Source: Bacteroidales bacterium (GTDB taxonomy: Bacteria; Bacteroidota; Bacteroidia; Bacteroidales; F082). Taken from it: a DNA stretch of 64,000 nucleotides. Below are positions 1 to 7,615 of the stretch, piece by piece; position 1 is the first letter of the stretch, and each line of letters starts with the position of its first letter. Both the position numbers and the translations under genes were made by a program. The notes under the pieces are model-generated. The model ran no database searches. It saw only the letters and a program-made list of their open reading frames with translations, and was not told where the DNA came from. The DNA is taken from NCBI GenBank assembly GCA_024710405.1, contig JANJUV010000011.1, forward strand, positions 124,001 to 188,000, given 5' to 3'.

Positions 1-693
1 TCCAACTTCACCACCTCCTCCCCTGATAATGGCCACCAGGTCGAAATGGCAGGATAGGCGACCGATATGGTCGAGTTGTGCGATGATCTGTGCGGCGGCT
101 TTATCTCCCTGAAGCAGAGCCGGAAAAAGCATATGTTCCATCACGAACCCCTTCATTCGGGCCTCTGTTAGCGATTTGAAATCGGCATAACCTTTGCTCG
201 ACTCGACAGAAATTACCGCAATACGTTTGGGGAGTATGGGAAAAGGGAGTTGCTTGTTCGAATGAAAAACTCCCTCCTCCTGCAGCCTGTTGATGCATTG
301 GCGTTTTTCCCGTTCAATCTCTCCCAAAGTAAAAGCAGGGTCGATATCGTGAATCCTCAAACTGAGGCCGTGGTTGGGGTCGAACTGAATGCTTGCCAGC
401 AACAGCAGATTGATCCCGTCGTGTAGTTGTTCGCCGGTATGTTGTATAAATTGTCTGTTTATGCGTTCGAGGTCCGAATTCCAGATCAGGGCACGCATTT
501 GGGCCACCACCTGACCATCCTTTTTTTGCACTAAGTCGGGGTAGCAATGGCCTGAATGTTTGTAAAAATTAAGTTTGTTCATCTCGGCTTTGAGCCAGAA
601 ACTGCTTTTATAGCGTTCGGACAAAGTGCGCCTGATGCTTGAAGCCACTTCGAGTAAACTGAAAATCTTTCTGTCACCGGTCAACTCAGCCAT
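1..693 (-). CDS. xseA: Exodeoxyribonuclease VII large subunit, N-terminal part (cut by window edge)
   Basis: The frame reads from an ATG at 693 down to base 1 without a stop, so the C-terminal half lies outside the window. XseA is the large subunit of the exonuclease that degrades single-stranded DNA in both directions in the cytoplasm. The N-terminal 100 or so residues look like the OB-fold domain (FSLLEVASSIRRTL, then FWLKAEMNKLNFYKHSGHCY). After it comes the start of the nuclease domain with the typical segments RIAVISVESSKGYADF and HFDLVAIIRGGGGE. An in-frame stop lies 19 codons upstream of the ATG and no other start codon lies between, which fixes the start. A TAnnTTTG promoter element sits about 40 bp upstream. 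The small subunit gene xseB is not visible and may lie beyond the left edge. Confidence 0.92.
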   Translation of the reverse strand, partial: MAELTGDRKIFSLLEVASSIRRTLSERYKSSFWLKAEMNKLNFYKHSGHCYPDLVQKKDGQVVAQMRALIWNSDLERINRQFIQHTGEQLHDGINLLLLASIQFDPNHGLSLRIHDIDPAFTLGEIEREKRQCINRLQEEGVFHSNKQLPFPILPKRIAVISVESSKGYADFKSLTEARMKGFVMEHMLFPALLQGDKAAAQIIAQLDHIGRLSCHFDLVAIIRGGGGEVG

Positions 694-730
694 TTTGTGT
701 GCTATGTTGGAGAGAACTTGTAAACCTTGC

Positions 731-759
731 CAAAACTATTCCCGGGCTATACCAATCAA
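731..759 (-). promoter_or_regulatory. Putative Bacteroidetes promoter of xseA
   Basis: On the minus strand TAGTTTTG (fits TAnnTTTG) is preceded by TTG with an 18-bp spacer. The leader to the ATG at 693 would be about 30 nt. Confidence 0.45.
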
Positions 760-954
760 TTTTTAAAGTAGGTATTATTGATGGCAAAAGCCGGGCTCAT
801 GAACCAAAATTAATCATTTCGGAACCATCTTGCATATGAATCGGTGAAACTCAATGCAGGAATTGGAAAATTATGCGAAATAATGAATTCCATCCGGACC
901 CAGCTGGGTCGCATGTGTTTAATAATCAAAACACTGAAAATCAACTCTCTTAAC

Positions 955-1018
<64 letters not shown>

Positions 1019-1127
1019 TGTCTAACTTTTTCTTGTGCAGCTAATCCACTTGTCTTTTCTCTCGCGGTTTCATTGAATAAAAGTTCAAGTAATTATTTTT
1101 GTACCTTGTGCCCTAAATCACAGCAGT

Positions 1128-3065
1128 ATGAATGTGTTTCTGATTACTGACAGGGAAGACGACCTCGGATTGCTGCATCCGCTTCAGGATCGCGCAGGTG
1201 TTTTTCTTCACGCAACGGTTGTCAGTAGCCCTGAGCTGGTATGGGATGAATTGTCGCGCTGCACAGGCGACATTGTCATCATTGCCGAGGAATTGCTTGA
1301 TCAATCTTTTAACGGTATCAAGAGCCTGACATCCGGATTTCCTGATCTTTCCTTTGTGGTGTTGTGTCCGTTTTTTTTTCAGGAACACATCGTCAGTTAT
1401 ATCAGGCAAGGCGCACAGGATTATCTTGTGCGGGGGAATACCGGCACGGATGACCTGCTCAAATGTCTCTCAACTACCTATTCCCGGGCCAACCTCCGGA
1501 ACGAACTGATCAAGGCCCGACAGGAAGCCGAAGAAGCCCGTGAATCAAACATCCGCCTGCTTTCACGCATGAGTCATGAAATCAGAACTCCGCTTAATGC
1601 CATTACCGGAATGAGCGAAATGCTTGAGGAAACGGATCTTAATTCACGCCAAAGAAGCTACATACAGGTGATTCGCGAAAGTGGAAATTTGCTGGTCAGT
1701 GCCATCAACGACCTTATTGATTATGCCCGCATCGAAGCTGGAAAAATCAAAATCCATTATAAACCATTCAAAATCTACGATACAATCCGTGAGACTGTCG
1801 AGTCTTTGCTTCCGGCAGCGGTGGACAAAAAAATCGAACTTTGTTATCATGTCGGCTCTTGTTTGCCTGATACAATGGTGGGAAGCGATCTCAGGCTCCG
1901 ACAGGTACTCATGAACCTCATCGATAATGCCATAAAATTTACACAGCACGGCCATGTGATGGTTTCAGCAAAGTGCCTGATCAATCATGGAATGCCTGTG
2001 CTGATAATTCAGGTGGCCGACACTGGCCCCGGGATTGCCGCAACTGACCTGCCCAATCTGTTTAAAGTCAATAATCCGCTGGATGATACATCTTTATCCT
2101 CTCGAAAAGGTGTTCGGCTGGGACTGGCAATCTGCCGTCGCCTGGTACAGATGATGCATGGCGAAATCAGTGTGGAGTCATGGCCCGGAAAAGGCTCTGT
2201 GTTTACCTTATCCATGCCCGTAAGCGAATGCAAAACACCCGAGAAATCAGATCAGGGCCACGGTTTACAGGGAACCAGGATGCTCTACATGAGTTCCTCT
2301 GATCTGCAGGACGATTTGCTGGCGGACTATATGAGGTTGTGGGGCGTGCAAACAGAAATAATGAAAACCAGAGAAGAAACGCCCGAGATCGGAACCTTGC
2401 TTGATAACTACGACCTTCTGATCACCCAGCTGAGGCCGAATGTTAAACTCGATCTGAAGCTTATCGACCGCATCAGATCATTCAGGCAGATTCCGCATAT
2501 TCTGATCAAAAACCCCGAGAATGCACGGGAACAGATGCTCGTGATTCGTAAGGACACAGTAATTCTGACAAAACCTATTGATGTGCATGAGTTGCGGCAA
2601 GTGATGCTGGCTGTGCTCTCAGGTCAGGCCGCTGCTCTAAACGCACAACCGGGCATGCTGAGCCTCAATGAACATATGGGCGAAAGTTATCCCCTCGAAA
2701 TACTTGTTGCAGAGGATAATGGAATTAATCAGAAAATCATCCAGAGCGTGCTTAACCGCTACGGGTATCATCCCAAGATGGTTGACAACGGAATTCAGGC
2801 ATTGGAATCATTGAAAATAAGACAATACGATGTTGTGCTGATGGATATACAGATGCCCGCAATGGATGGTTTGCAGGCCTGCCGGAAAATCAGGGAAGAA
2901 ATCAAACCTTCGGTTCAGCCTCGTATCATTGCTCTTACGGCAGATGCACTCCAGCAAAGCAAAGAAGATTATATTCAGCAAGGTTTTGACGACTTGCTCT
3001 ACAAGCCGGTTCAGACTAAATCGCTGATGAAACTAATTGCACAATGTCCCCGGATTAAAAGGTGA
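1128..3065 (+). CDS. Hybrid sensor histidine kinase with two degenerate and one intact receiver domain
   Basis: 645 residues without signal peptide or membrane segments, so probably cytoplasmic. Residues 1-120 have a receiver-like fold pattern but no phosphoacceptor Asp (DIVIIAEELL). The HisKA domain follows with SRMSHEIRTPLNAITGM, phospho-accepting His about 150. The ATPase domain carries an N box (LMNLIDNAIKFT) and a G box (VADTGPGIAATDL), plus KGVRLGLAICRRL. A second receiver-like segment (about 385-500) again lacks the Asp. The C-terminal domain (about 520-645) is an intact receiver with AEDN and DVVLMDIQMPAMDG, Asp about 573. It is probably a phosphorelay kinase. No sensor domain of a known type is visible, so the N-terminal pseudo-receiver may take the input. 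A possible -7 element (TACCTTGT, one mismatch) lies about 25 bp upstream. Confidence 0.9.
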   Translation: MNVFLITDREDDLGLLHPLQDRAGVFLHATVVSSPELVWDELSRCTGDIVIIAEELLDQSFNGIKSLTSGFPDLSFVVLCPFFFQEHIVSYIRQGAQDYLVRGNTGTDDLLKCLSTTYSRANLRNELIKARQEAEEARESNIRLLSRMSHEIRTPLNAITGMSEMLEETDLNSRQRSYIQVIRESGNLLVSAINDLIDYARIEAGKIKIHYKPFKIYDTIRETVESLLPAAVDKKIELCYHVGSCLPDTMVGSDLRLRQVLMNLIDNAIKFTQHGHVMVSAKCLINHGMPVLIIQVADTGPGIAATDLPNLFKVNNPLDDTSLSSRKGVRLGLAICRRLVQMMHGEISVESWPGKGSVFTLSMPVSECKTPEKSDQGHGLQGTRMLYMSSSDLQDDLLADYMRLWGVQTEIMKTREETPEIGTLLDNYDLLITQLRPNVKLDLKLIDRIRSFRQIPHILIKNPENAREQMLVIRKDTVILTKPIDVHELRQVMLAVLSGQAAALNAQPGMLSLNEHMGESYPLEILVAEDNGINQKIIQSVLNRYGYHPKMVDNGIQALESLKIRQYDVVLMDIQMPAMDGLQACRKIREEIKPSVQPRIIALTADALQQSKEDYIQQGFDDLLYKPVQTKSLMKLIAQCPRIKR

Positions 3066-3094
3066 GCAGTTAAACTGCCTGCAAAGAGCCATTA

Positions 3095-5329
3095 TTAATG
3101 TGATACAACGATTTTTTTGGAAGTCGTCTGAAGTTCGTCTACAGCAATGAGCAAATAGATGCCTGCCGGCCAGTTATTTACATTTATTTGTAAACTTCCG
3201 TTTGGCGGGCAGGCTTCTTCAATAAGACATGTACCACGCACATCAACTATTTTTATGAAACCATTATCTCCGGCTAATCCTGAACAGTCAATCCTGATGT
3301 AATCTTTCGCAGGTACAGGGCTGACAGAAAGATTAATTTTCCGTGGCTGTATCGTTATACCCGGTATTGCACCAGCATTGCTGTTGTACAAATTTATTCC
3401 GCCGCTATAGTTTCCTGCTGCCATGATCAGGCGATTATCAGGAATAATGCTCATGCTTGCAGCTGTCCTGATGCCGGTTCCGTGGTGAGTAAACATAGTA
3501 TCAATAAGGCTTTCGAGCCTGTCGCTTTCCCTGAATGTGCCTTCCAGATTTCCTTCGATCTGGTCGTACAGGAAAAACCTGCCTTGTTCTGAGCCACTCA
3601 GCAACATTAATTCACCTGATTGTGATCGAAAAAAATGAGGAGTGCTGTATCCGTCGTAAGAAATGCTGTAGTCTGTTACGTCCACATTCCCAAGATTGTC
3701 GGTAATGAATTGAAAAACAATTTCATCTCCGTTTCTGCTTCCTTTAAAGTAGTTTATCCTTCCATTTCGTGCGCCCACAATCAGGTCGGTAATTCCATCA
3801 TTATCCAGATCGAACAACTGAGGGGCACTGTATTCTCCAACATCAATACCCTGAAAGAAGTCGGATTTGATTTCCCAGACTCCGGGTTCTGATTGCTCCA
3901 GATGTACTAGTGTTCCCAGATTGTTGCCGACAAGCAGCTCAGTTTTTCCGTCTCCATCCAGATCTGCCGCTGCCGGAGTCAGGCCGGTGCGGCTTAAAAT
4001 ACCCAGTCCACCCAAATCTTCATCGTTATGCTCATACATGGGATGCTCATTCGAGCCAATATTTCTGAGCCAGGTCAGCTTGCCAGTGAAAGCAGATTTC
4101 AAAATACTGCCTTCATACCATGAATGGCTGTAATAGCCATAATTTCCTACCAGCAAATCCACGAGTCCGTCCTGATCAAGGTCGGTAAAAAGGGGGTAGG
4201 TTCCCGAACCGAGATCAATCATCCCATCTTGCAAAAATGATTGCGTATGAAGCACAAAATGAGGCGTTTCATTTGATCCTTTGTTAAGATAAAGCCATAC
4301 ACTGTTCTTATTTTCCGAAACAATAGGCGATGGGTCGAATGGCGAAACAATCAGATCGCGGATGCCGTCGTTGTTCGCATCGATTAGCGCTGGTTGTGGC
4401 ATTGAGAATAGTTTAACCGTTGTGGTGTTTGATGGAAATGCTTGATCCTGAGCTGTGAAAAGGGCATTATCGGTTGAACCTCCGTTGGTGAGCAGATTCA
4501 GGTTAGGGTAGTCAACATCGCCGATCAGCAGGTCGAAAAGGCCGTTTCCGTTGGCATCAAAAGCCAGCATGGTCGCACCGCGGTGTCTCGGTTGATTATC
4601 AGGCAGTGATACCGGAAGTTGAAAAAGGCAGGTGTCGAGATAGATTAGGTTGTTCTCTTCGTGTTCGGCAATTCGTCCCCAGCAGTAATCAGTTTTGATA
4701 TAATCAAGAGAGTCGGCATGACCGTATTTTTCAATGGATTGATTCGTGTGCAGTTCAATAAAGGTGCCTAAAGCCCAGAAAGTCAGGATGTCGAGATCGC
4801 CATCGCCGTCAAGGTCAACAATCACTGGATAATCCGCATTTGTGGAAATGATATTCACATAACCACCTCCCTGAAAAGATTTGAGATAAGGAAATACTAC
4901 GCGCTGAAAACTAAGCCGTTGTGTGCCGGTATTCCGATAAACCTGCATGCCTGCCCATCCGGGTGAATAAGTAAATATGTCGGGTCGGCCGTCATTGTCA
5001 TAATCAGCAAGAACCAGCCATTCACTTATTTTTGGGAAGTCTTTTTCAAATTCTGGAGCATACGTATAGTCGATTTCACCGGGGATTCCGTTGTTCACAA
5101 AACACAACAGCCTGTTGCCTCTGCGGTCGAATATCACCAGATCTTTTATTCCATCGCTGTTCAGGTCGATTTCGCCAAACTGACAGGCATCAAGCCCGCC
5201 TGCCCAAGGATAGAGAAGCTCGGTCTGGTTTTTATGCCATACCAAAGGCTGTGCTATTGTGGCCAGTGGCAACATCCACAATAAAACATTTATCAAAATG
5301 TGTAGGTTAATTAGGGTTCTCTGCGCCAT
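3095..5329 (-). CDS. Secreted FG-GAP/VCBS repeat protein with T9SS sorting domain
   Basis: 744 residues: a signal peptide (hydrophobic stretch ending ATIAQ), then at least eight Ca-binding-type FG-GAP repeats. Examples are DLNSDGIKDLVIFD, DYDNDGRPDIFTYS, DLDGDGDLDILTFW, DANNDGIRDLIVSP, DLDQDGLVDLLVGN and DLDNDGITDLIVGA. These would fold as a beta-propeller. The last 75 or so residues are a T9SS type A sorting domain (LSVSPVPAKDYIRI, then NNWPAGIYLLIA, ending in a KKIVV strand). That predicts export by the type IX system and attachment to or release from the cell surface. The substrate or partner is unknown. It converges with the hybrid kinase with only 29 bp between the stops. A TACTTTTG element ends 5 bp before the ATG, so the transcript could be almost leaderless. 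Confidence 0.88.
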   Translation of the reverse strand: MAQRTLINLHILINVLLWMLPLATIAQPLVWHKNQTELLYPWAGGLDACQFGEIDLNSDGIKDLVIFDRRGNRLLCFVNNGIPGEIDYTYAPEFEKDFPKISEWLVLADYDNDGRPDIFTYSPGWAGMQVYRNTGTQRLSFQRVVFPYLKSFQGGGYVNIISTNADYPVIVDLDGDGDLDILTFWALGTFIELHTNQSIEKYGHADSLDYIKTDYCWGRIAEHEENNLIYLDTCLFQLPVSLPDNQPRHRGATMLAFDANGNGLFDLLIGDVDYPNLNLLTNGGSTDNALFTAQDQAFPSNTTTVKLFSMPQPALIDANNDGIRDLIVSPFDPSPIVSENKNSVWLYLNKGSNETPHFVLHTQSFLQDGMIDLGSGTYPLFTDLDQDGLVDLLVGNYGYYSHSWYEGSILKSAFTGKLTWLRNIGSNEHPMYEHNDEDLGGLGILSRTGLTPAAADLDGDGKTELLVGNNLGTLVHLEQSEPGVWEIKSDFFQGIDVGEYSAPQLFDLDNDGITDLIVGARNGRINYFKGSRNGDEIVFQFITDNLGNVDVTDYSISYDGYSTPHFFRSQSGELMLLSGSEQGRFFLYDQIEGNLEGTFRESDRLESLIDTMFTHHGTGIRTAASMSIIPDNRLIMAAGNYSGGINLYNSNAGAIPGITIQPRKINLSVSPVPAKDYIRIDCSGLAGDNGFIKIVDVRGTCLIEEACPPNGSLQINVNNWPAGIYLLIAVDELQTTSKKIVVSH

Positions 5330-5334
5330 CAGGT

Positions 5335-5342
5335 CAAAAGTA
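5335..5342 (-). promoter_or_regulatory. -7 promoter element of the FG-GAP gene
   Basis: TACTTTTG on the minus strand matches TAnnTTTG exactly and stops 5 bp before the start codon at 5329. No clear TTG box is visible at the usual distance. Confidence 0.5.
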
Positions 5343-5391
5343 CATCTTTTTTATGGTGTGAACCAGTTTTACATGGTTTGTTAATGTTCGG

Positions 5392-5419
5392 TTGAAGCAT
5401 TGTGTTTTTCGTATTTTTG
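5392..5419 (+). promoter_or_regulatory. Putative promoter of the NtrC-like regulator
   Basis: TTG (5392-5394), 17-bp spacer, TATTTTTG (5412-5419). It overlaps a possible upstream start codon at 5392 and so supports the start at 5434. Confidence 0.55.
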
Positions 5420-5433
5420 AAAAAAATTATGGC

Positions 5434-6597
5434 ATGCCGCGGATATTGATTATAGATGACGAAACAAGCATCAGACGAACTCTTAGGGAAATACTCGAGT
5501 ATGAGAAGTATCAGATTGATGATGCTGCCTCAGGGATGGAAGGACTGCAATTGCTTCAGGATCAAGAGTACGATGTGATTTTGTGCGACATTAAAATGCC
5601 CCAAATGGATGGTATCGAAACTCTGGAGGCCGTCAGGCGTGTGACGGAAACTCCCGTAGTCATGATTTCGGGACATGGAACAATCGATACAGCCGTTGAA
5701 GCCATTAAAAAAGGTGCATACGATTACATCAGCAAGCCACCAGACCTGAACAGACTGTTAATCACTCTGAGGAATGCTCTGGACAAATCGAGTCTGCTGA
5801 CCGAAACACGTGCACTCAAGAAAGTTGTGAACCGAAAATACGAAATGATTGGTGATTCTCCGGCCATGCTGCACATAAAGCAAATGGTTCAGAAAGTGGC
5901 ACCGACAGGCGCACGTGTACTCATCACAGGCGAGAACGGAACGGGTAAAGAGTTGGTTGCACGACAATTATATGAACTCAGCACACGTTCACATGCACCT
6001 TTTATTGAAGTCAATTGCGCTGCAATACCATCCGAACTTATCGAAAGTCAGTTGTTTGGGCACGAGAAAGGATCATTTACATCGGCTATCAAACAGCGCA
6101 AAGGGGATTTTGAACTGGCGCACGGAGGCACACTTTTTCTGGATGAAATTGGCGACATGAGTCTTTCGGCGCAGGCCAAAGTCTTGAGGGCATTGCAAGA
6201 GAACAAGATAACCCGTGTGGGTGGCGAGAAAGAAATAGCTGTGGATGTGCGCATTATTGCAGCAACCAATAAAAATTTAAGGCAGGAGATAGAGGCAGGC
6301 AGGTTTCGGGAAGATTTGTACCACCGCATCAGTGTGATCGTGATCGAAGTTCCGCCATTGCGCGAAAGACTTGAGGATATTCCACCGCTGGTGCGGCATT
6401 TTGTTGAGATAATCTGTCATGCTCAGGGAAAAGCGGTACCGGTGTTTACAGAAGATGCCATGGAAGAGCTGAAACAGTACAAATGGACCGGAAACATCAG
6501 GGAGTTGCACAATGCTACCGAACGTCTGGTGATCCTTGGCGGCACAACCATCGACAGGGAGGATGTAATGCGATATGCCCGGCCGCTCAATCATTAA
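5434..6597 (+). CDS. NtrC-family response regulator without DNA-binding domain, altered GAFTGA loop
   Basis: 387 residues from the ATG at 5434 (MPRILIIDDE); the in-frame ATG at 5392 overlaps the promoter. Receiver domain 1-120 with DD at the N-terminus, Asp52 in LCDIKMPQMDG and Lys in DYISKPPD. The AAA+ sigma-54-interaction domain has Walker A GENGTGKE and Walker B GGTLFLDEIGD. It continues to the arginine-finger region (GRFREDLYHRI) and ends soon after GNIRELHNATERLVIL. The loop that normally reads GAFTGA and contacts sigma-54 is GSFTSA (213-218). There is no Fis-type helix-turn-helix. Similar short forms are, as far as I recall, common in Bacteroidetes. It may act without specific DNA binding or through a partner. 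It is next to tmRNA, not to a kinase gene. Confidence 0.88.
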   Translation: MPRILIIDDETSIRRTLREILEYEKYQIDDAASGMEGLQLLQDQEYDVILCDIKMPQMDGIETLEAVRRVTETPVVMISGHGTIDTAVEAIKKGAYDYISKPPDLNRLLITLRNALDKSSLLTETRALKKVVNRKYEMIGDSPAMLHIKQMVQKVAPTGARVLITGENGTGKELVARQLYELSTRSHAPFIEVNCAAIPSELIESQLFGHEKGSFTSAIKQRKGDFELAHGGTLFLDEIGDMSLSAQAKVLRALQENKITRVGGEKEIAVDVRIIAATNKNLRQEIEAGRFREDLYHRISVIVIEVPPLRERLEDIPPLVRHFVEIICHAQGKAVPVFTEDAMEELKQYKWTGNIRELHNATERLVILGGTTIDREDVMRYARPLNH

Positions 6598-6615
6598 GTG
6601 CTCAAAAGCAATTAA

Positions 6616-6647
6616 TTTGACACAAGCGCTGTATTTATGTACTTTTG
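6616..6647 (+). promoter_or_regulatory. Promoter of tmRNA
   Basis: TTTG (6616-6619), 20-bp spacer, TACTTTTG (6640-6647), matching the Bacteroidetes consensus. The expected transcript start near 6653 leaves a leader of roughly 40 nt before the mature tmRNA 5' end. Confidence 0.62.
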
Positions 6648-6684
6648 CAGTGTCGTGCGGCATGTTTTTTGTTGCCCGACACTG
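6648..6684 (+). other. Inverted repeat in the tmRNA precursor leader
   Basis: CAGTGTCG (6648-6655) and CGACACTG (6677-6684) are perfect 8-bp arms around a 21-nt loop, placed between the promoter and the tmRNA 5' end at 6696. It could be a leader hairpin removed with 5' processing, or an operator at the start site. Confidence 0.45.
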
Positions 6685-6695
6685 AAACAATTCAT

Positions 6696-7093
6696 GGGGC
6701 TGACCGGTTTTGACAGCAAGATGAATGGTTATGTAAGCATGCCGAGCCTTGCGATGAAGCTCGATAATCCTGATCGCAAACAACAAAAGGCGAAAACAAC
6801 TACGCTCTCGCTGCTTAATCGAATCACAGTAGATTAATGCTTCATCCCGTTGCAAGGCGATGGGACGAGACATCCCGCAGGTGGAAATGCCTGATACCGG
6901 CCTGATCACGGGGTGCTAATCAAATTCGGGATAGCTTTGCGGAAGCTTCGGCCGTACGGTGAAATTCAGAAGATAAGGTGTGGTTTAGGGTGCCTGTTTC
7001 CTTGCTACATTCGAAAACCAAGAACAGTATAAGCATGTAGAAAGCTTAATGATTCCTTGTTTGGACGAGGGTTCGAATCCCTCCAGCTCCACC
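6696..7093 (+). ncRNA. ssrA: Transfer-messenger RNA (tmRNA, ssrA)
   Basis: The 5' end GGGGCUG pairs with CAGCUCC at 7084-7090 to give the 7-bp alanine-like acceptor stem (one G-U pair). The T arm is GAGGG-TTCGAAT-CCCTC. The internal reading frame resumes at GGC (6789) and encodes the proteolysis tag GENNYALAA, ending in TAA at 6816-6818. After the discriminator A (7091) the genome reads CCC, so the terminal CCA is not fully encoded and must be completed after transcription. tmRNA with SmpB rescues stalled ribosomes; smpB is not in this window. A promoter upstream and a strong terminator downstream make it a single-gene unit. Confidence 0.97.
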
Positions 7094-7102
7094 CGATCAA
7101 TG

Positions 7103-7132
7103 GCACAAAGAGGCGAAAGCCTCTTTTTGTGC
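7103..7132 (+). terminator. Intrinsic terminator of tmRNA
   Basis: Stem GCACAAAGAGGC / GCCTCTTTTTGTGC with a GAAA tetraloop and a two-T bulge; the T run lies inside the 3' arm. Confidence 0.82.
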
Positions 7133-7385
7133 ATCTGGTGTACAGCAAGTTTTTACAATGAATCAAGGCAAAAGATGTTTTTCGCAAAGATAGCTGCGTT
7201 TTGAACTGAATTTTCAAATGTACTGCAAGTTTCGTCCTGCTGAAATGCCCGCCACAATCTCCTGCTGGTCCTGAATAATAATTGATCAGATTTTTGAAAA
7301 TTACCCTAATTTATCGAAAACAGTTGCGATTCTGATCATAATGATATTTTGTAAAAAACACATAATCAAATATATAACAATTGAG

Positions 7386-7421
7386 TGTTTAAAAAATATA
7401 CACATGTTGAAATATTCAACA
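7386..7421. promoter_or_regulatory. Pair of 17-bp palindromic sites, distal
   Basis: TGTTTA-N5-TATACA (7386-7402) and the perfect inverted repeat TGTTGAAATATTCAACA (7405-7421) lie 19 bp apart start to start. The second has the pattern TGTTG-N7-CAACA that recurs at 7474. The surrounding 7133-7567 region is very AT-rich and holds no gene that I can support. These sites are candidate enhancer sites for the sigma-54 activator encoded at 14020. The first member of the pair has one mismatch per half and could be chance. Confidence 0.5.
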
Positions 7422-7473
7422 AATTATGTAAGTAATACAAAAACAATTAAATAGCACATTTAGGTATTTTATG

Positions 7474-7515
7474 TGTTGAAAAATACAACAATCATTAGTG
7501 TTTAAATTATAAACA
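7474..7515. promoter_or_regulatory. Pair of 17-bp palindromic sites, proximal
   Basis: TGTTGAAAAATACAACA (7474-7490; TGTTG-N7-CAACA) and the perfect inverted repeat TGTTTAAATTATAAACA (7499-7515). The order of the two site types is reversed relative to the distal pair. The centre of the first lies about 110 bp before the expected start of the sigma-54 transcript, a normal distance for an NtrC-type enhancer. Confidence 0.5.
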
Positions 7516-7567
7516 TATTATTTCGTAAACAACACATATACAGTAAGATAAGACCTAATTTTCTGTT

Positions 7568-7584
7568 TTGGCACGCTTATTGGC
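7568..7584 (+). promoter_or_regulatory. Sigma-54-type promoter of the HybA/HybB/GcvH-like operon
   Basis: TTGGCACG-CTTA-TTGGC: the -24 element is a perfect match to TTGGCACG and the four-base spacer is right. The -12 element reads TTGG(C) where the consensus is TTGC, so it deviates at one position. Transcription would start near 7595, about 20 nt before the ATG at 7616. No TAnnTTTG element is seen here. Confidence 0.6.
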
Positions 7585-7615
7585 TAATGGAAGGTGGACA
7601 CAAAAAGAAACCACG

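Noticed and set aside
6637-6837. Plus-strand open frame of 66 codons
   Set aside because: It starts in the tmRNA leader and lies in the tmRNA in a frame other than the tag frame.
6277-6909. Open frame of 210 codons on the minus strand
   Set aside because: It runs antisense through the end of the NtrC-like gene and into tmRNA; no family resemblance.
7133-7567. AT-rich stretch as replication origin
   Set aside because: I found no cluster of DnaA-box-like 9-mers and no dnaA or replication gene nearby; the palindromes fit gene regulation better.
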